Positions 61,623-64,000 of a stretch of DNA of 64,000 bases are shown here, piece by piece; the stretch's first letter is position 1; the number at the start of each line of letters is the position of its first letter. The position numbers were made by a program, and so were the translations under genes. The notes below the pieces were generated by a model that saw only the letters and a list, made by a program, of their open reading frames with translations, was not told where the DNA came from and did not search any database. The stretch is from Rhizobium sp. ACO-34A (GTDB lineage Bacteria > Pseudomonadota > Alphaproteobacteria > Rhizobiales > Rhizobiaceae): positions 1,987,001 to 2,051,000 of the forward strand of contig CP021371.1 of assembly GCA_002600635.1 (NCBI GenBank), given 5' to 3'.

Positions 61623-64000
61623 TTGCGATTTTTGTCTATTGTTCACCTGTTTTTCCGGCTTGTGGCGCTGGCGATTGCTGCCCTTGCTGCACCGGCTAAG
61701 GGCATTGCCGCGTCAGCAGCCGGCGATGTGGTCTCTCCGGCAGCCGATCTCGCATGGCTGATGGCCGCTGCCGGCATGGTCATGATGATGCAGGTCGGCT
61801 TTCTCCTCCTTGAAGCCGGAATGGTGCGTTCCAAGAATTCGATCAACGTCGCGCAGAAAAACCTTCTGGACTTCGTCTTCGGGGCGGTCGCCTTCGCGGC
61901 CATTGGCTTCATGTTCGCCTTCGGTGCCTCCGGCTGGCTCCCGATCGGTATCGACGGTGATTTCTTTTTTCTGCAGAAACTCGACAGCTGGGAATCTGCC
62001 TTCTTCGTCTTTCAGGTGATGTTCTGCGGCACGGCTGCGACCATCGTTTCCGGTGCTGTCGCAGAGCGCATGAAGCTTGCGGCTTATGTCTTCGGTTCGA
62101 TTTTTCTTTCGGCGATCATCTATCCGCTGTTTGTCCATTGGGCCTGGGGTGCGGCGCTCGGTCCAAATTCCGGAGCCTTCCTCGCCAATCTCGGTTTCGT
62201 CGATTTCGCCGGTTCCACGGTGGTTCATGCGACCGGCGGATGGATATCGCTCGCGGCCTGCGTCGTCATCGGTCCGCGGTTGGGGCGCTATGACAGCCAG
62301 GGTAGACCTGTCAGGATTGCCGGCCATAGTCCGGTTTTGTCGACAACCGGCGCCCTTGTTCTGTTCTTCGGCTGGATCGGCTTCAATGGGGGATCGACGC
62401 TCTCGGCCAATGCCGATGTTGCGCCGATCATCCTCAATACGGTGCTTGCCGGTGGCATCGCCTGCTGCGTCGGCTATGTGCTAGGCTACCTTCAGGACCA
62501 TGTCGTTCTGCCGGAAAAGTCGCTGTGCGGGATGCTCGGCGGGTTGGTCGCCGTAACGGCCGGTTGCCATGTGCTCGAACCCGGCGGTGCCTTGATCGTC
62601 GGCGCTCTTGGAGCTGCAGTGGCGATCTTCGCGAATGACATCATGGAGCGCAAGTTCAAGGTCGATGACGCCGTGGGTGCAATCGGTGTGCACGGCTTTG
62701 CCGGTGTTGCCGGCACGCTCGCCCTGGCGCTTTTGGCGCCGGTCGATCGTCTCCCGGCAGGCGGGCGTTTCGAGCAGCTTTATGTGCAGGCATTCGGTTC
62801 CGCATTGAATTTCTACTGGACGTTTGGCCTTGGCTGGATCTTCTTCAAGATCCTGGACAAGACCTTGGGTATCCGCGTCTCCGGCGAGGTCGAGGAAATC
62901 GGCCTGAACGTTGCCGAACATGGCAGCAGGCTGGGTATTGGCCATGTGGAACAGGCCTTGTCGGACCTCCTGTCCGGCTCGGCTGATCTGAGCCGCAGGT
63001 TGCCGGTAGAAGCTGGCGACGATGCCGAAAAACTGACAGCGCTCTTCAACCGGTTGATGGACAACATCCAGACAGAGGAGAAGGCGCGCGAGGAGGAACG
63101 CTCGCTGAGACGTGACGATGAAGAGGCCGAACGTGTCACGGCGCTCGCCAACGCCACGTTCGAGGCCATCGTCATCTACCACGACGGGGTCATCGTCGAC
63201 GGTAACGACCAGTTGGCGGAGTTGATCGGCATTCCTCTTTCGGACCTGATCGGTAGGCCGATCCGGGGTTTCCTTGCTGCAGCGGATCAATCCGAGATCG
63301 ATGAGATGACGAGTGCCGAAGGCGGCTTCGACATGGAGATCGACCTGCTGCGCGGCGATGGCGAGATTGTTCCGGTCGAGGCAAAGGGGCGCGAAATCGT
63401 CTATCGCGGCAGGTCCATGCGCATCGGTTGTCTCGTCGATCTCCGCGAGCGCAAGCGCGTCGAAAACCAGATCCGTTATCTTGCCCAGCATGATCCGCTG
63501 ACGTCGCTGCCGAATCGGGCGCTGTTCAATCAGAAGCTTGCGGAAAGCGTGGCGGACATCAGACGCCTCGGCGGATGCGCCGTTCTGATGATCGATCTCG
63601 ATCACTTCAAGGATATCAACGACATTCACGGTCATCCGGCCGGAGATGCAGTCATCCGCGAGACGGCTGATCGCCTGCAGCGGATACTGGGGCGCCATGA
63701 TGTGGCCGCCCGGCTTGGCGGTGATGAGTTCGCCATCATCCTGTCACGGATCAATTTCCAGGCGCAGGTGGAGGATTTCTGCGAGCGGTTGGCACAATCG
63801 TTCCGCAAACCTTTCGAAATCGGTTCGGGCGATCTGATCAAATGCGGCGTCAGCATCGGTGCCGCCATGTGCCCTGACCACGCTGAAACGGTCGAGGAAC
63901 TGGTTGGCCGTGCGGACGTGGCGCTCTACCACGCCAAGAATTCCGGCCGGAACACCTTCCAGATCTTCAAGCCCGGCATGAATACGCTGATCGAAAAGCG
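61623..64000 (+). CDS. Ammonium transporter fused to PAS and GGDEF domains (partial)
   Basis: A long frame that runs off the window (about 792 codons visible). Residues 1-35 look like a signal peptide. About 43-436 form a complete Amt domain with HATGGWISLAA, GWIGFNGGST and AVGAIGVHGFAGVAGTLA, which includes the conserved pore histidines. A PAS domain (about 509-615) and a GGDEF domain (from 622, with RLGGDEFAII intact) follow. An EAL domain may lie beyond the window. The start is uncertain: TTG at 61623 or 61632. It probably links ammonium transport or sensing to cyclic di-GMP. Confidence 0.85.
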   Translation, partial: MRFLSIVHLFFRLVALAIAALAAPAKGIAASAAGDVVSPAADLAWLMAAAGMVMMMQVGFLLLEAGMVRSKNSINVAQKNLLDFVFGAVAFAAIGFMFAFGASGWLPIGIDGDFFFLQKLDSWESAFFVFQVMFCGTAATIVSGAVAERMKLAAYVFGSIFLSAIIYPLFVHWAWGAALGPNSGAFLANLGFVDFAGSTVVHATGGWISLAACVVIGPRLGRYDSQGRPVRIAGHSPVLSTTGALVLFFGWIGFNGGSTLSANADVAPIILNTVLAGGIACCVGYVLGYLQDHVVLPEKSLCGMLGGLVAVTAGCHVLEPGGALIVGALGAAVAIFANDIMERKFKVDDAVGAIGVHGFAGVAGTLALALLAPVDRLPAGGRFEQLYVQAFGSALNFYWTFGLGWIFFKILDKTLGIRVSGEVEEIGLNVAEHGSRLGIGHVEQALSDLLSGSADLSRRLPVEAGDDAEKLTALFNRLMDNIQTEEKAREEERSLRRDDEEAERVTALANATFEAIVIYHDGVIVDGNDQLAELIGIPLSDLIGRPIRGFLAAADQSEIDEMTSAEGGFDMEIDLLRGDGEIVPVEAKGREIVYRGRSMRIGCLVDLRERKRVENQIRYLAQHDPLTSLPNRALFNQKLAESVADIRRLGGCAVLMIDLDHFKDINDIHGHPAGDAVIRETADRLQRILGRHDVAARLGGDEFAIILSRINFQAQVEDFCERLAQSFRKPFEIGSGDLIKCGVSIGAAMCPDHAETVEELVGRADVALYHAKNSGRNTFQIFKPGMNTLIEK

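Overview
The window reads as a chromosomal segment of a Rhizobiaceae alphaproteobacterium (Agrobacterium/Rhizobium-like). The clues are a ribosomal cluster in which secY and adk lead straight into rpsM-rpsK-rpoA-rplQ with no rpmJ or rpsD between them, a short cysteine-poor S14, a B12-dependent ribonucleotide reductase, rhizobial-type dispersed palindromic repeats, and DUF1883, DUF1059 and HlyU-family genes.

Region 1 (1-10612) is the end of the S10 operon, the spc operon and the alpha operon, all on the + strand: the rpsC tail, rplP, rpmC, rpsQ, rplN, rplX, rplE, rpsN, rpsH, rplF, rplR, rpsE, rpmD, rplO, secY, adk, rpsM, rpsK, rpoA, rplQ, then a strong terminator. Several GC hairpins sit in the longer gaps between genes.

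Region 2 (10613-26144) is mixed housekeeping and accessory genes: VOC and YCII proteins, a DoxX membrane protein, the msrPQ periplasmic methionine sulfoxide repair pair, a secreted ricin-type lectin, ilvD, a large RTX/beta-helix exoprotein whose 3' end is frameshifted, an LprI-like protein, a DegP protease coupled to rarA, DUF1883, a CHASE4-like/GGDEF diguanylate cyclase, OsmC and DUF1059.

Region 3 (26145-39211) has a small GIY-YIG nuclease gene flanked by REP-like palindromes, the class II ribonucleotide reductase nrdJ (with a candidate pair of NrdR boxes upstream), a chemotaxis receptor, an SDR/SnoaL pair divergent from an HxlR regulator, gpt, a universal stress protein, a CinA-like protein, wrbA and a PilZ protein.

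Region 4 (39313-56350) is a 17-kb integrated phage-like element next to tRNA-Leu(UAA), bounded by a perfect 14-bp direct repeat that overlaps the tRNA 3' end. It has a tyrosine integrase, an AlpA-like excisionase, a lambda O-like initiator gene containing four iteron-like repeats, a complete HK97-type head and packaging set (portal, protease, capsid, HNH, connector, head closure, TerS, TerL), one tail-fibre-like gene, a broken antirepressor locus and an XRE regulator. No tail tube, tape-measure, tail-assembly or endolysin gene is recognisable. This layout fits a capsid-forming phage satellite (cf-PICI type) better than a complete prophage, and it is the most interesting system in the window.

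Region 5 (56421-64000) has a secreted protein of unknown function, the TrkH potassium transporter, a short-form threonine dehydratase, an alpha/beta hydrolase, a HlyU-family protein, and an ammonium transporter fused to PAS and GGDEF domains that runs off the end of the window. All calls come from reading the sequence; no database search was run.
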